This document shows, in pieces, positions 30,502 through 40,857 of a stretch of 40,857 nt of DNA. Under the pieces are notes generated by a model, which saw only the letters and a list, made by a program, of their open reading frames with translations, searched no databases and was not told the origin of the DNA. Source of the DNA: Pseudomonadota bacterium (lineage in GTDB: Bacteria; Pseudomonadota; Gammaproteobacteria; Burkholderiales; Burkholderiaceae_C). The position numbers and the translations under genes were made by a program. Numbering within the stretch: the first letter of the stretch is position 1; each line of letters opens with the position of its first letter. The DNA is taken from NCBI GenBank assembly GCA_021818065.1, contig JAKAFC010000003.1:1-40857 (forward strand), written 5' to 3'.

Positions 30502-31673
30502 CTGCTCCCCTTGCCTCCGCCGATGCCCGCTTTGGCGACGACGACCGTCGCCACATGCGCCGCGCTCTGGAGCTGGCGCGCAGCGCGCTGTATCGCACCA
30601 GCCCGAATCCGCGCGTGGGCTGCGTGCTGGTGCGCGACGGCCAGGTGCTGGGCGAAGGCGCGACGCAAGCTGCCGGGCAGGACCACGCCGAGGTGCAGGC
30701 GGTGAAGCAGGCCTGGGAGCGCGGCCACACGGTGCAGGGCGCCACGGCCTACGTCACCCTGGAGCCCTGCGCGCACCATGGCCGCACCCCGCCCTGCGCC
30801 GATCTGCTGGTGTCACAGGGCGTGGCCCGCGTGGTCGCAGCCCTGGTCGACCCCAACCCGCAGGTCGCGGGCCAGGGTCTGCAGCGCCTGCGCGATGCGG
30901 GCGTGCAGGTCGATGTCGGCTTGGACGCCGACGAGGCACGCGAGATCAACCTCGGCTTTCTTTCCCGCATGGCCCGCGGCACGCCCTGGGTGCGGCTGAA
31001 AGTGGCGGCCTCGCTCGATGGTGTCACCGCCCTGCCCAACGGCGTCAGCCAATGGATCACCGGCGAGGCCGCCCGCGCCGACGGCCATCACTGGCGAGCG
31101 CGCGCCTGCGCCGTGCTCACCGGCCTGGGCACGGTGCGCGCTGACGATCCGCAGCTCAACGTGCGCGCCGTGGACACGCCGCGCCAGCCGATTCGCATCG
31201 TCGTCGACAGTCGCCTGGAGTTCCCGCCCACGGCACGGTTGCTGCAGAGTGCCGCCTCGCCGCTGTGGCTGGTGCACGCCTTGCCGCCGGAGGAGGCCGC
31301 GCCGCGGCTGGCGGCGCTGCGCGGGGCGGCTCACCCCGATCTCGATCTGCAGGCCATCACCCTGCCCGCCGACCCCCGCAAGCCCGGCAAGACCGATCTG
31401 CGCGCGCTGATGCAGACGCTGGCCGCGCGCGGCATCAACGAACTGCACTGTGAGGCGGGTGAAAAGCTCAACGGCTCGTTGCTGCGCGCCGGCGTGGTCG
31501 ACGAGGTGCTGCTGTATCTTGCGCCCCTGCTGCTAGGCGAGGGTGCCGGGCTTGCTGCCCTGGGGCCCTTGCAGCACCTCAGCGAGGGCCTGGCGCTGCG
31601 CTGGCATGCGGTTGAGCCGGTGGGCACCGACCTGCGCATCCTGGCCCGTTTTCCCCTCTCTTTCCCGCATTGA
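30498..31673 (+). CDS. ribD: Riboflavin biosynthesis deaminase/reductase RibD
   Basis: [26 protein letters not shown]-terminal reductase domain. Confidence 0.96.
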   Translation: MTAPLASADARFGDDDRRHMRRALELARSALYRTSPNPRVGCVLVRDGQVLGEGATQAAGQDHAEVQAVKQAWERGHTVQGATAYVTLEPCAHHGRTPPCADLLVSQGVARVVAALVDPNPQVAGQGLQRLRDAGVQVDVGLDADEAREINLGFLSRMARGTPWVRLKVAASLDGVTALPNGVSQWITGEAARADGHHWRARACAVLTGLGTVRADDPQLNVRAVDTPRQPIRIVVDSRLEFPPTARLLQSAASPLWLVHALPPEEAAPRLAALRGAAHPDLDLQAITLPADPRKPGKTDLRALMQTLAARGINELHCEAGEKLNGSLLRAGVVDEVLLYLAPLLLGEGAGLAALGPLQHLSEGLALRWHAVEPVGTDLRILARFPLSFPH

Positions 31674-31679
31674 ACCGCC

Positions 31680-32312
31680 ATGTTCACCGGACTCGTCACC
31701 GCAGTCGGCCGTATCGCCAGCGTCACCCCTCTGGGCACCGAGCCCGATCACGGCAAGCGCGTGCGCCTGGAGGTCGATGCGGCTTGGCTGCGCGGCGTGG
31801 AACTGGGCGAGAGCATCGCCGTCAGCGGTGCCTGCATGACGGTGGTCGCACTCGAACCCGAGGCCTTCGCCGTCGACATCTCGGCCGAGAGCTTGGCGCG
31901 CACCACGGGCCTGGACACGCCGGGGGCGCTGGTCAATCTGGAGCAGTCGGTGGCGCTGTCCACCAAGCTCGGCGGCCATCTGGTCACCGGGCATGTGGAC
32001 GGTGTGGGCCGGGTGGCGCGCTTCGAGCCCGTCGGCGAATCGTGGTTGCTGGCGGTGGACGCCCCCGCCAGCCTGGGCAAGTTCTTTGCCTACAAGGGGT
32101 CCATCGTGGTCAACGGCGTGAGCCTGACGGTCAACCGCGTGGACGATCTTCCGGGGCTGTGCCGCGTGAGCATCAACCTCATCCCGCACACCTTGCAGCA
32201 CACCAACCTGCACCAGTTGCGGGTGGGCAGCGCGGTGAATCTGGAGATCGACCTCATCGCCCGTTATGTGGCGCGCATGCTGGGCGCGGCCAAGGAGCCG
32301 AGCGATGTGTGA
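31680..32312 (+). CDS. ribE: Riboflavin synthase alpha subunit
   Basis: MFTGLVTAVGRI, internal duplication, VNGVSLTVN. Confidence 0.95.
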   Translation: MFTGLVTAVGRIASVTPLGTEPDHGKRVRLEVDAAWLRGVELGESIAVSGACMTVVALEPEAFAVDISAESLARTTGLDTPGALVNLEQSVALSTKLGGHLVTGHVDGVGRVARFEPVGESWLLAVDAPASLGKFFAYKGSIVVNGVSLTVNRVDDLPGLCRVSINLIPHTLQHTNLHQLRVGSAVNLEIDLIARYVARMLGAAKEPSDV

Positions 32313-33129
32313 GCTGTTCGCCTATTCCAGCCGGGTACCGGCGCGGGTGCGGTTCGCCTTTCGCGAATTCGCCCGCCACGGCGGCCCGCATGCGGCCAAC
32401 CCCGACGGCTGGGGTGCGGCGTATTACGAAGGCGTGGATGCGCATGTGCTGCGCGAGGCGCAGCCCGCGCTGGTCAGCGCCTTCGTCCCAGTGCTGGAAA
32501 AACACGACTTCCACAGCCCGCTGGTCATCGCCCACATCCGCCGCGCCTCGCGCGGCCCGGTGGCACTGGCCAACACCCAGCCCTTCGCCCGCGAATTGTT
32601 CGGCAGGCGCTATGTGTTCGCGCACAACGGCGATTTGCCCGACATCGAGCGCGCCATGCCGCTGGCGCATGCCGCGCACCGTCCCATGGGCCAGACCGAC
32701 TCCGAGCATGCGTTCTACGCTCTGATGCAGGCGCTGCAAACACTGGACGCGGCGGGCGAGAGCACCGATCTGAAACGCCGCATCGACGTGGTGTCCGCCT
32801 TCGCCGCCCGGTTGCGCACCCTGGGCGCGGCCAACTTCCTGGTCACCGACGGTGACGTGCTGTTCGCCCATGCCCACCACCGACGCAGCCATCCGGGCAA
32901 CACCTGGGTGACCGGCCTGCACATGCTCACGCGCGAGGCCGCCAGCGAGCACCAGATGCGCACCTCCGGGTTGCACATCCAGGGGCGCGACGACAAGCCT
33001 GCTCCCGCGGTGATGCTGGCCAGCGTGCCACTCACCCCGGAGGATTGGGAACCCCTGCCCGACAGCACCTTGCTCGTGATCCAGCAAGGCCGCCTCATCG
33101 CCCGGCTCGAAGGGCATCCCGGCAGTTGA
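32305..33129 (+). CDS. Class II glutamine amidotransferase (YafJ-like)
   Basis: Starts MCELFAYSS (Cys2 nucleophile), ANPDGWGAAYY, HIRRASRGPVALANTQPF; overlaps ribE by 8 nt. Confidence 0.9.
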   Translation: MCELFAYSSRVPARVRFAFREFARHGGPHAANPDGWGAAYYEGVDAHVLREAQPALVSAFVPVLEKHDFHSPLVIAHIRRASRGPVALANTQPFARELFGRRYVFAHNGDLPDIERAMPLAHAAHRPMGQTDSEHAFYALMQALQTLDAAGESTDLKRRIDVVSAFAARLRTLGAANFLVTDGDVLFAHAHHRRSHPGNTWVTGLHMLTREAASEHQMRTSGLHIQGRDDKPAPAVMLASVPLTPEDWEPLPDSTLLVIQQGRLIARLEGHPGS

Positions 33130-33223
33130 GGCGGGCTGCGGCATCGCGGCGTTGCAAACGGACACAGCGCCGCGGCGTCCCGCTGATACAGTTTTGCTGC
33201 TCCCCAGAAAAGCCCCAGCCCGC

Positions 33224-33838
33224 ATGAAGCCTCTCCAGTCGCGCCGTCTGCCCCACCAACCCTCCCTCCAGCTCCGCCGTGTTGTCCCGCTTCTGGCCTT
33301 GGTCTGGCTGGCGCTGCTGCCGCGCCTGAGTTGGGCATTGGGTCTGAGCGATGTCTCCGACTGGGCCCAGTCCACCTGGAACGCGGCGGTGGACACCACC
33401 AAGACCGGGCAGGACGATCTGTACTTCAGCGGCTACACCTGGCACGATCCCGGCACCTACTCCGCCGCCAAGCGCGCCACCCTCAACCGCCGCGCCTGGG
33501 GATTGGGCTGGGGCCGCCACCGCCTCGACGCCGAGGGCAACGAAGACATGGTCTACGCCATGATCTTTTCCGACTCGCACTGGAACGCCGAACCCGTGGT
33601 CGGCTACGCCCACCAGTGGATGTATTTCAACGACTCCCCGGTGGGCTTCGGTCTGGGCTACACCCTGGCCGTGACCTCGCGCGCCGACATTTTCAAGAAC
33701 ATCCCCTTCCCCATCGCCCTGCCCATCGCTTCGGTGCGTTTCGGCAACTTCTCCATCTACGGCACCTTCATCCCCAAGGTCAACAACAAGCTCAACAACG
33801 GCAACGTGGCCTTCTTCTTCGGCCGTTACGCGTTCTGA
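33224..33838 (+). CDS. pagP: PagP-like lipid A palmitoyltransferase
   Basis: YTWHD, FSDSHWNAEPVVGY, IPFPIALPIASVRFG, NNGNVAFFFGRYAF; matches PagP architecture incl. His and Asp-Ser catalytic positions. Confidence 0.78.
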   Translation: MKPLQSRRLPHQPSLQLRRVVPLLALVWLALLPRLSWALGLSDVSDWAQSTWNAAVDTTKTGQDDLYFSGYTWHDPGTYSAAKRATLNRRAWGLGWGRHRLDAEGNEDMVYAMIFSDSHWNAEPVVGYAHQWMYFNDSPVGFGLGYTLAVTSRADIFKNIPFPIALPIASVRFGNFSIYGTFIPKVNNKLNNGNVAFFFGRYAF

Positions 33839-33924
33839 GCGTCTTCGAGGTGGGGACCGCGGCGGCGCCAGCAGGCTGCAAGGCGGGCTTCTAGAATGCA
33901 GGGTTTTGCTGCGCACCGTCCATC

Positions 33925-35058
33925 ATGCCCCTGTCTCCCATACCCGACATCATTGCCGAGCTCAAAGCCGGGCGCATGGTCATCCTGGTCGATGAGGAAG
34001 ACCGCGAGAACGAGGGCGATCTGGTCATCGCCGCCGAGCACATCACCCCGCAGGCCATCAACTTCATGGCCACGCACGCCCGCGGTCTCATCTGCCTCAC
34101 CCTCACCGCCCAGCGCTGCGCGCAACTCGGTCTCAAGCACATGGTAGAGCACAACGGCTCGTCGCATGGCACAGCCTTCACCGCCTCGATCGAAGCGGCC
34201 GAAGGGGTGACCACGGGCATCTCGGCGGCCGACCGCGCCCGCACGGTGCAGGCCGCCGTGGCGCGCAACGCGCAGGCCAGCGACATCGTGCAGCCGGGCC
34301 ACATCTTTCCGCTGATGGCGGCCGAAGGCGGCGTACTCATGCGCGCCGGGCATACCGAAGCCGGCTGCGACCTGGCCGCCCTGGCCGGGCTGGAGCCTGC
34401 CGCTGTCATCTGCGAGGTGATGAACGCCGACGGCACCATGGCGCGCCTGCCCGACCTCGAAGGCTTTGCCGCGCAGCACCACCTCAAAATCGGCGCCATC
34501 GCCGATCTCATCGAATACCGCAGCCGCACCGAATCGCTGGTGCAGCGCGTGGGCGAACAGGCGATGCGCACGCCGTTCGGCGCCATGCGCTGCGTGGCCT
34601 ACACCGACCGCGCCGGGCACGGGCTGCACCTGGCGCTGGTGCATGGCGAGCTTGCCGCGCAGAGCGCGCCGCTGGTGCGGGTGCACGAGCCGCTGTCGGT
34701 GCTCGACCTGCTCGACACCGAGAGCCAGCGCCATTCCTGGAATCTGCCACAGGCCCTGGCCCGTATCGTGCAAGAAGGCAGCGGCGTGGCGGTGTTGCTC
34801 AACTGCGGCGAATCGGCGGCGCAGTTGCACGCCCAGTTCGAACGCGTGGTGCAGCCTGCGGCGCTGCCGCCGAAGTCCGGGGTGACGGCGCTGCGCGACT
34901 ACGGCATCGGTGCCCAGATCCTGCGCGATCTCGGCGTGCGGCAGATGCGTCTGCTCGGCCAGCCGCGCAAAATGCCCAGCATGGTGGGCTACGGTCTGGA
35001 AATCCTGGGCTTCGAGCCCGCGCCGCAAACCCGCTGCGCCGCCACGCCCAGCGCGTAA
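33925..35058 (+). CDS. ribBA: 3,4-dihydroxy-2-butanone-4-phosphate synthase with degenerate GTP cyclohydrolase II-like domain
   Basis: [43 protein letters not shown]-terminal GCHII-like domain without the Cys zinc motif. Confidence 0.92.
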   Translation: MPLSPIPDIIAELKAGRMVILVDEEDRENEGDLVIAAEHITPQAINFMATHARGLICLTLTAQRCAQLGLKHMVEHNGSSHGTAFTASIEAAEGVTTGISAADRARTVQAAVARNAQASDIVQPGHIFPLMAAEGGVLMRAGHTEAGCDLAALAGLEPAAVICEVMNADGTMARLPDLEGFAAQHHLKIGAIADLIEYRSRTESLVQRVGEQAMRTPFGAMRCVAYTDRAGHGLHLALVHGELAAQSAPLVRVHEPLSVLDLLDTESQRHSWNLPQALARIVQEGSGVAVLLNCGESAAQLHAQFERVVQPAALPPKSGVTALRDYGIGAQILRDLGVRQMRLLGQPRKMPSMVGYGLEILGFEPAPQTRCAATPSA

Positions 35059-35131
35059 GCTGTCGGTCACCATCTTCGCGCGCCCCCGTTCGGCGCGCTC
35101 GTCCTCGTTGCTTCTGCCTCGCGCCCACACC

Positions 35132-35617
35132 ATGCAAAACGTCCAGAACCGCATTCTTTCCGAACAACTCGACGGCCGCGATCTGCGCATCGCCGTGGTG
35201 CAGGCGCGCTTCAACTCCGCGCTGACCGACCGGCTGGCGCAATCCTGCCTCGACGAACTCGAGCGCCTGGGTGTCAATGAGGACGACATCGGCCTCTACA
35301 CCGTTCCGGGCGCGCTCGAACTGCCTCTCATGCTGCAGGCCCTGGCCGAGAGCGAGGCGTTCGACGCGCTCATCGCCATCGGCTGCGTCATCCGCGGCGA
35401 CACCTACCACTTCGAGGTGGTGTGCAACACCAGCGCCGCAGGCATCAACCAGGTGGCTCTGGACTACAACATCCCGGTGGCCAACGGCGTGCTCACCGTG
35501 GAGAACGAGGCGCAGGCCGAGGCCCGCATCGACAAAGGCGCCGAGTGCGCCCGCGTCGCCGTTGAAATGGCCAACCTGTTCATCGACATCAGCGACAACG
35601 ACGACGAGGCTGCATGA
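35132..35617 (+). CDS. ribH: 6,7-dimethyl-8-ribityllumazine synthase
   Basis: [44 protein letters not shown]. Confidence 0.96.
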   Translation: MQNVQNRILSEQLDGRDLRIAVVQARFNSALTDRLAQSCLDELERLGVNEDDIGLYTVPGALELPLMLQALAESEAFDALIAIGCVIRGDTYHFEVVCNTSAAGINQVALDYNIPVANGVLTVENEAQAEARIDKGAECARVAVEMANLFIDISDNDDEAA

Positions 35618-36222
35618 GCGCATCCACCGCCCCCAAGAGCGCGCGGCGCAAATCGCGCGAACTCGCCTTCCAAGGCATTTACGAATGGCTGCTGGCGGGC
35701 AGCGACGCCGGGGCCATCGAGGCCTTTCTGCACGAGCGTTACCCCACCATCAAGCTCGACGACGCCCACTTCCAGTCGCTGCTGCACGGCGCACTGGCCG
35801 AAGCCGGGGCGCTCGACGCCCTGATCCAGCCGCACATCGACCGCCAGACCAGCGAACTCTCCCCCGTGGAACATGCGCTGCTGCTCATGGGGGCGTTCGA
35901 GTTGCGGCAGCATCTGGACGTGCCCTACCGCGTGGTCATCAACGAAGCGGTGGAACTCGGCAAGATCTACGGCGGCACCGACGGCTACAAATACGTCAAC
36001 GGCGTGCTCGACCGTATTGCTGCGCTGGTGCGTAAGACCGAGGTGGAAGCGGCCAACCAGTCGCACCCGCAGGATCCGCCCGCCGCCAGCGACTTCAGCC
36101 CGCCGCCCAACCCCTACGCCAACGTGCCGGTGCGCCACAAGGCCAAAGCCGCGCCGCGCAACAAGACTGGTGCCGCGCCGCGCCGCGCCAGCGCCAGCCC
36201 GCGCCCGCCACGCAAGGACTGA
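35614..36222 (+). CDS. nusB: Transcription antitermination factor NusB
   Basis: [42 protein letters not shown]. Confidence 0.94.
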   Translation: MSASTAPKSARRKSRELAFQGIYEWLLAGSDAGAIEAFLHERYPTIKLDDAHFQSLLHGALAEAGALDALIQPHIDRQTSELSPVEHALLLMGAFELRQHLDVPYRVVINEAVELGKIYGGTDGYKYVNGVLDRIAALVRKTEVEAANQSHPQDPPAASDFSPPPNPYANVPVRHKAKAAPRNKTGAAPRRASASPRPPRKD

Positions 36223-36229
36223 ACCCGTC

Positions 36230-37407
36230 ATGCGCCTCGCCGAACGCAACCAGGCCATCGCGCCCTTTTACGTCATGGACGTGGTGCGCGCCGCCGCGCA
36301 GCAGCAGAAAGCGTGGGACGCGCAGGGCCGCAGCATGATCCACCTCAGCGTGGGCGAGCCCGACTTCACCGCGCCCGAACCCGTCATCGCCGCCGCCACC
36401 CGCGCCCTGCGCGACGGCCGCACCGGCTACACCCTGGCGCCCGGCCTGCCGGCGCTGCGCGAGCGCATCGCCGCGCACTACGCGCAGGCGCATGGCGTGT
36501 CCATCGACCCGGCCCGCGTGTTCGTCACCGCGGGAGCCTCGGGCGCCCTCACCTTGGCCAGCCTGCTGCTGTTCAACCCGGGCGACGAAGTGCTCATGCC
36601 CGATCCGAGCTATCCGTGCAACAAGAACTTCGTCGCCGCCGCCGGGGCGCAGGCGCGCATGCTGCCCGCACCCGCGACGCAACGCTTTCAGCTCACAGCC
36701 CGCGAAGTCGAAGATGCCTGGACACCGCAGACCGCAGGCGTGCTGCTGGCCTCGCCCTCCAACCCCACCGGCACCTCCATCGCCCCCGACGAACTGCGCC
36801 GCATCGTGGATGCAGTACGCGCCCGTGGCGGCGTGAGCATCGTCGATGAAATCTACCTCGGCCTGAGCTACGACAGCGCCTTCGGCCAGACCGCGCTGGC
36901 GGCGGGCGAGGACGTCATCACGGTCAACAGCTTCTCCAAGTACTTCCAGATGACCGGCTGGCGGCTGGGCTGGCTGGTGGTGCCACCCGCGCTGGTCGCC
37001 CCGCTGGAACGTATGGCGGGCAACTTGTTCATCTGCGCCAGCAGCGTCGCCCAGAACGCCGCCCTGGCCTGCTTCGAACCCGACACGCTGCAGGAGTACG
37101 AGCGCCGCCGTGCCGAGTTCCAGCGTCGGCGCGACCGCATCGTGCCGGGCCTGGAGGCACTGGGGCTGCGCGTGCCCGTGCACCCCGACGGCGCCTTCTA
37201 CGTCTACGCCGACTGCTCGGCCTACAGCGCCGACAGCTGGGACTTCTGCTTCGACGTCATGCGCGACACCGGCGTGGTGCTGGTGCCCGGCAAAGACTTC
37301 GGCACCACCGAACCGCAGCGCTACTTCCGCCTGAGCTACGCCAACAGCATGGCCAACCTGGACGAAGCCCTGGCCAGACTGCGGAGCTATCTGGAGCGCA
37401 AGGCGGC

Positions 37408-37411
<4 letters not shown>
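36230..37411 (+). CDS. Pyridoxal-phosphate class I/II aminotransferase
   Basis: SPSNPTGTSI, NSFSKYFQMTGWRLGW PLP-lysine motif. Confidence 0.93.
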
Positions 37412-37863
<452 letters not shown>

Positions 37864-38008
37864 CTGCCGTGCCGCGCCGGCGTGAACCCCGGCGTGAACC
37901 TTTTGGCGCTGGCTCTGTCTTCTTCCAGGCGTTTCTGCCGTTGCCGGATTTGTTGTAATGCAGCCTGGCCCTGCGCCATCTCCCAGCCACTCCAAGCCAC
38001 CCCTTCCT

Positions 38009-38743
38009 ATGGATCAAAACTTTTCCATCGTGTCCATGGTGCTCGGCGCCAGCATCGTGGTGCAGTTGGTGCTCGCGCTGCTACTCTCGGTGTCGCTGGC
38101 GAGCTGGACCGTGATCTTCCGCAAGTATTTCGCCATCAAGTCGGCGCGCATCAAATCGGAAGACTTTGAGCAGGAATTCTGGTCGGGCACCGGGCTCAAC
38201 GACCTGTACCAATCGGCGCTGAGCAGCGGCCGCCACGGCAGCCCGCTGCAGCGCATCTTCGCCTCGGGCATGCGCGAATACCTCAAGCTGCGCGAGCGCC
38301 ATGTGCTCGACGGCTCCACCCTGGTCGATGGCGCCCGCCGCGCCATGCGTGCCGCCTTCCAGCGCGAGATGGACGCGCTCGAAGCCAATCTGTCCTTCCT
38401 CGCCTCGGTCGGCTCGGTATCGCCCTATGTTGGCCTGTTCGGCACGGTGTGGGGCATCATGCACGCCTTCGTCGGTCTGTCCAACCTGCAGCAGGTCACG
38501 CTGGCCACAGTAGCGCCGGGCATCGCCGAGGCCCTGGTGGCCACGGCCATCGGCCTGTTCGCGGCGATTCCGGCGGTGATCGCCTACAACTTCTTCGCCC
38601 GCGACATCGACCGCCTGGCCAACCGCTACGAGTCGTTCACCGAGGAGTTTTCCAACATCCTGCAGCGCCAGAGTGCACCCGCCGTGCAGGCCGCCCCGGC
38701 CGCCACCCGGCCGGCTGCGGCGGGATTTCAGGGAACGCGCTGA
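38009..38743 (+). CDS. tolQ: Tol-Pal system protein TolQ
   Basis: SVGSVSPYVGLFGTVWGIMHAFVGL; three TM segments. Confidence 0.95.
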   Translation: MDQNFSIVSMVLGASIVVQLVLALLLSVSLASWTVIFRKYFAIKSARIKSEDFEQEFWSGTGLNDLYQSALSSGRHGSPLQRIFASGMREYLKLRERHVLDGSTLVDGARRAMRAAFQREMDALEANLSFLASVGSVSPYVGLFGTVWGIMHAFVGLSNLQQVTLATVAPGIAEALVATAIGLFAAIPAVIAYNFFARDIDRLANRYESFTEEFSNILQRQSAPAVQAAPAATRPAAAGFQGTR

Positions 38744-38826
38744 CATGATGCTGCCCAACGCACGGCATGGGCTGCCCCTGTGGGGCACGGCTTGGCCAAA
38801 GGCGCAGCCCAAACGGGAGTTCTGAG

Positions 38827-39294
38827 ATGCCCGCCATTCAATCCAGCGGCCGTGGTCATCGCTCGCGGCGTGCCCTGGCCGACATCAACGTCGTGCCGTA
38901 CATCGACGTCATGCTGGTGCTGCTGATCATTTTCATGGTCACGGCGCCGCTCATCACCCCCACCATGGTCAAGCTGCCCACCGTGGGCAACGCGCCGCAG
39001 GCGCCGAGCACCCTGGTGCAGGTGACCATCCAGAAGGACGACACCCTGCAAGTGACGCTGCGCGACCCCAAGCTCAAGTCCGCCAGCGCCACGCCGCAAG
39101 CGGTCAGCCTGAAGGACCTGCCGCAGACCGTGCAGCAACTGGCCTCACAGGCGGGGCTGGGCATGGATGCCATGCCGGTGCTCATCGCCGCCGACAAAGA
39201 CGTGAAATACGACGCCGTGATGCGCGCCCTCAACCTGCTCAAGCAGCATGGCGTGGAGCGCGTGGGCCTGGCGGTGCAGTCCAATCCCTCCTGA
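38827..39294 (+). CDS. tolR: Tol-Pal system protein TolR
   Basis: ADINVVPYIDVMLVLLIIFMVTAPL. Confidence 0.95.
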   Translation: MPAIQSSGRGHRSRRALADINVVPYIDVMLVLLIIFMVTAPLITPTMVKLPTVGNAPQAPSTLVQVTIQKDDTLQVTLRDPKLKSASATPQAVSLKDLPQTVQQLASQAGLGMDAMPVLIAADKDVKYDAVMRALNLLKQHGVERVGLAVQSNPS

Positions 39295-39304
39295 CAGCAA
39301 GCGC

Positions 39305-40291
39305 ATGCGTCCGGCGCCATTGTCCCCGACCGATCCCACCGCCTTGCGCCCGCCGCACGAACGCGGCACCGGGCGCGCCTTCGTCTTGGCAGCACTGTTT
39401 CATCTGCTGCTCATTGCCCTCATCGCCTTTGGCGTGCATTGGAAGAGCCATCCCCCCGAAGCGGTCGAGGCCGAGTTGTGGTCGCCCACGGTGCAGCGGG
39501 CCGCGCCCCGCCCCACCGCGCCCATGGAGCACAAGCAGCCACAACCGCAGCCGCAACCCACCCCGGCCCCGCCGCCGCCCAAGCCCGTGGTCCAGCCCGA
39601 GCCGCAACCGCAAGTGCAGCAGGCCGACATCATCTTGAAGCAGCAACGGGAAGCGGCGCTGAAAAAGCAGCAGCAAGAACAGCAGGCTCGCCTGGAACAG
39701 CGGCTCAAGGAGGAACAGAAAAAACTCGCGGCGGAGAAGCAGCGCCTAGCCGAGCAGAAGCGGCTGCAGCAGGAGCAGCGTTTGGCCGAACAGAAGCAGG
39801 CCGAGCAGGAGAAACTGCGGCAGGAAAAGCTTGCCGAGCAGAAAAAGCTGGCGGAGCAAAAGCGCTTGGCCGAATTGCGCCAGCAAAAGCTGGAACAGCA
39901 ACAGGCCCAGGTTGCGGCCTCATCGCGTGACGATTATATGAAGCAACTCATGCAGCAGGCCGGCACCGGCGCCGCCGCCAGCACGGGCACCGCAGCGCAG
40001 ACCTCGGGACCGTCGGGCACCTATGCCGCGCGTATCGCCAGTCTGGTGCGCGAGAACGTGACCTACCCGGAAATCAATCAGATCACTGGCGACCCGCGCG
40101 TCACCGTGCTCGTGAACCTCGCGCCGGACGGCACCGTGCTCACCACAAAGATCGAGCGCTCCAGTGGCGTGGCGAGTTGGGATCAGGCCGTTCTGCGCGC
40201 CATCGAGCGCGTCGGCCGCTTTCCGCCCGACAGCAACGGCAAGATCTGGACACCCATGCTGGTCAAAGCCGGACCGCGCGATCCGGGCTGA
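39305..40291 (+). CDS. tolA: Tol-Pal system protein TolA
   Basis: N-terminal TM, K/Q/E-rich helical domain, TonB-like C-terminus (YAARIASLVRENVTYPE...). Confidence 0.93.
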   Translation: MRPAPLSPTDPTALRPPHERGTGRAFVLAALFHLLLIALIAFGVHWKSHPPEAVEAELWSPTVQRAAPRPTAPMEHKQPQPQPQPTPAPPPPKPVVQPEPQPQVQQADIILKQQREAALKKQQQEQQARLEQRLKEEQKKLAAEKQRLAEQKRLQQEQRLAEQKQAEQEKLRQEKLAEQKKLAEQKRLAELRQQKLEQQQAQVAASSRDDYMKQLMQQAGTGAAASTGTAAQTSGPSGTYAARIASLVRENVTYPEINQITGDPRVTVLVNLAPDGTVLTTKIERSSGVASWDQAVLRAIERVGRFPPDSNGKIWTPMLVKAGPRDPG

Positions 40292-40330
40292 GCCCCGTTT
40301 TGTCCCCCGATCTTCGTCCGGAACGCATCC

Positions 40331-40735
40331 ATGATCCATCTTGCCATGGCGTGCTACGCGCTGGTCATGCTGGCCTTGACCGTCGGCAGTGCCCAGGCAG
40401 CGTCGCTGCACAAGTGCAACGTGAACGGCACCACCACTTACCAGCAGGAACCCTGCCCGTCCGCCCAGGCAGGAAAGCGCCCCACGCTGGATGAACTGAA
40501 CGCCGAAGAAAAGAGGCGCCGTGCCGCGGCCGCAGCCACGGTCTCCCGTGGAACGGCGCCCTCTTTCCCTGAGACTGCGCCTCAGCCCGTCGGATTCCGC
40601 TGCGACGGCAGGCAATACTGCTCGCAAATGACCTCGTGCGCCGAGGCGAAGTATTTTCTCGCCCACTGCCCAGGCGTGAAGATGGATGGCGACAAGAACG
40701 GCATTCCCTGCGAACAGCAGTGGTGCAACCGCTGA
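40331..40735 (+). CDS. DUF4124-like/Excalibur calcium-binding domain exported protein
   Basis: Signal peptide; SLHKCNVNGTTTYQQEPC; C-terminal YFLAHCPGVKMDGDKNGIPCEQQWC Excalibur motif. Confidence 0.8.
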   Translation: MIHLAMACYALVMLALTVGSAQAASLHKCNVNGTTTYQQEPCPSAQAGKRPTLDELNAEEKRRRAAAAATVSRGTAPSFPETAPQPVGFRCDGRQYCSQMTSCAEAKYFLAHCPGVKMDGDKNGIPCEQQWCNR

Positions 40736-40801
40736 CTGAGCCGGGTGGCGTGGCTCTGGCGTAGCCCGCCCAAGGGTCGTCTTCGGGTGTTCGGGGGGGG
40801 G

Positions 40802-40857
40802 TCAGTAGCGCACCTCGGCGCGCCCGTCTTTGGTCAGGCGCGCGAGCTCGGCCAGCA
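40802..40857 (-). CDS. 3' end of an unidentified minus-strand gene (runs off the window)
   Basis: Minus frame ...LAELARLTKDGRAEVRY*; stop TGA at 40802-40804. Confidence 0.45.
   Translation of the reverse strand, partial: LAELARLTKDGRAEVRY

Noticed and set aside
39640-39910. CAG/AAG-rich repetitive tract
   Set aside because: Codes for the K/Q/E-rich helical domain of TolA; expected.

Overview
High-GC chromosomal window, most likely from a Burkholderiales betaproteobacterium. A sulfur-oxidiser such as Thiomonas is possible, but that is only an impression from protein content. Most of it is housekeeping: plsX(partial)-rpmF-yceD, a YeeE/YedE pair, maf, sppA, gph-like HAD, rluC, rne, SDR epimerase, ferredoxin-reductase, livFGMH, rarA, lolA, ftsK, a CRP-like regulator, trxB, rpmB-rpmG, acyl-CoA desaturase, rsmB, purN, nrdR, ribD-ribE-GATase-pagP-ribBA-ribH-nusB, aminotransferase, ybgC, tolQRA and a DUF4124/Excalibur protein. 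No tRNA, rRNA, IS element, prophage or CRISPR was seen. The least explained part is about 4.1-8.18 kb. There an accessory block sits between sppA and gph, inside an otherwise conserved rne-rluC-gph...sppA-maf-yceD-rpmF-plsX neighbourhood. It encodes (i) a beta-barrel-like exported protein, (ii) a DUF5666-type exported protein with GGIGGTGI.P decapeptide repeats and a Pro-rich tail, (iii) a DUF6502-type putative DNA-binding protein overlapping it by 4 nt (ATGA), and (iv) a divergent exported protein ending in about 14 pentapeptide (xPxVx) repeats. Related GTGGGAA/TTCCCAC palindromes lie in front of the outward genes, one of them exactly in the -35/-10 spacer of a good sigma70-like promoter. I propose this as a candidate undescribed, self-regulated cell-surface system. 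Calls come from reading the sequence and recalled family motifs; no database search was run.
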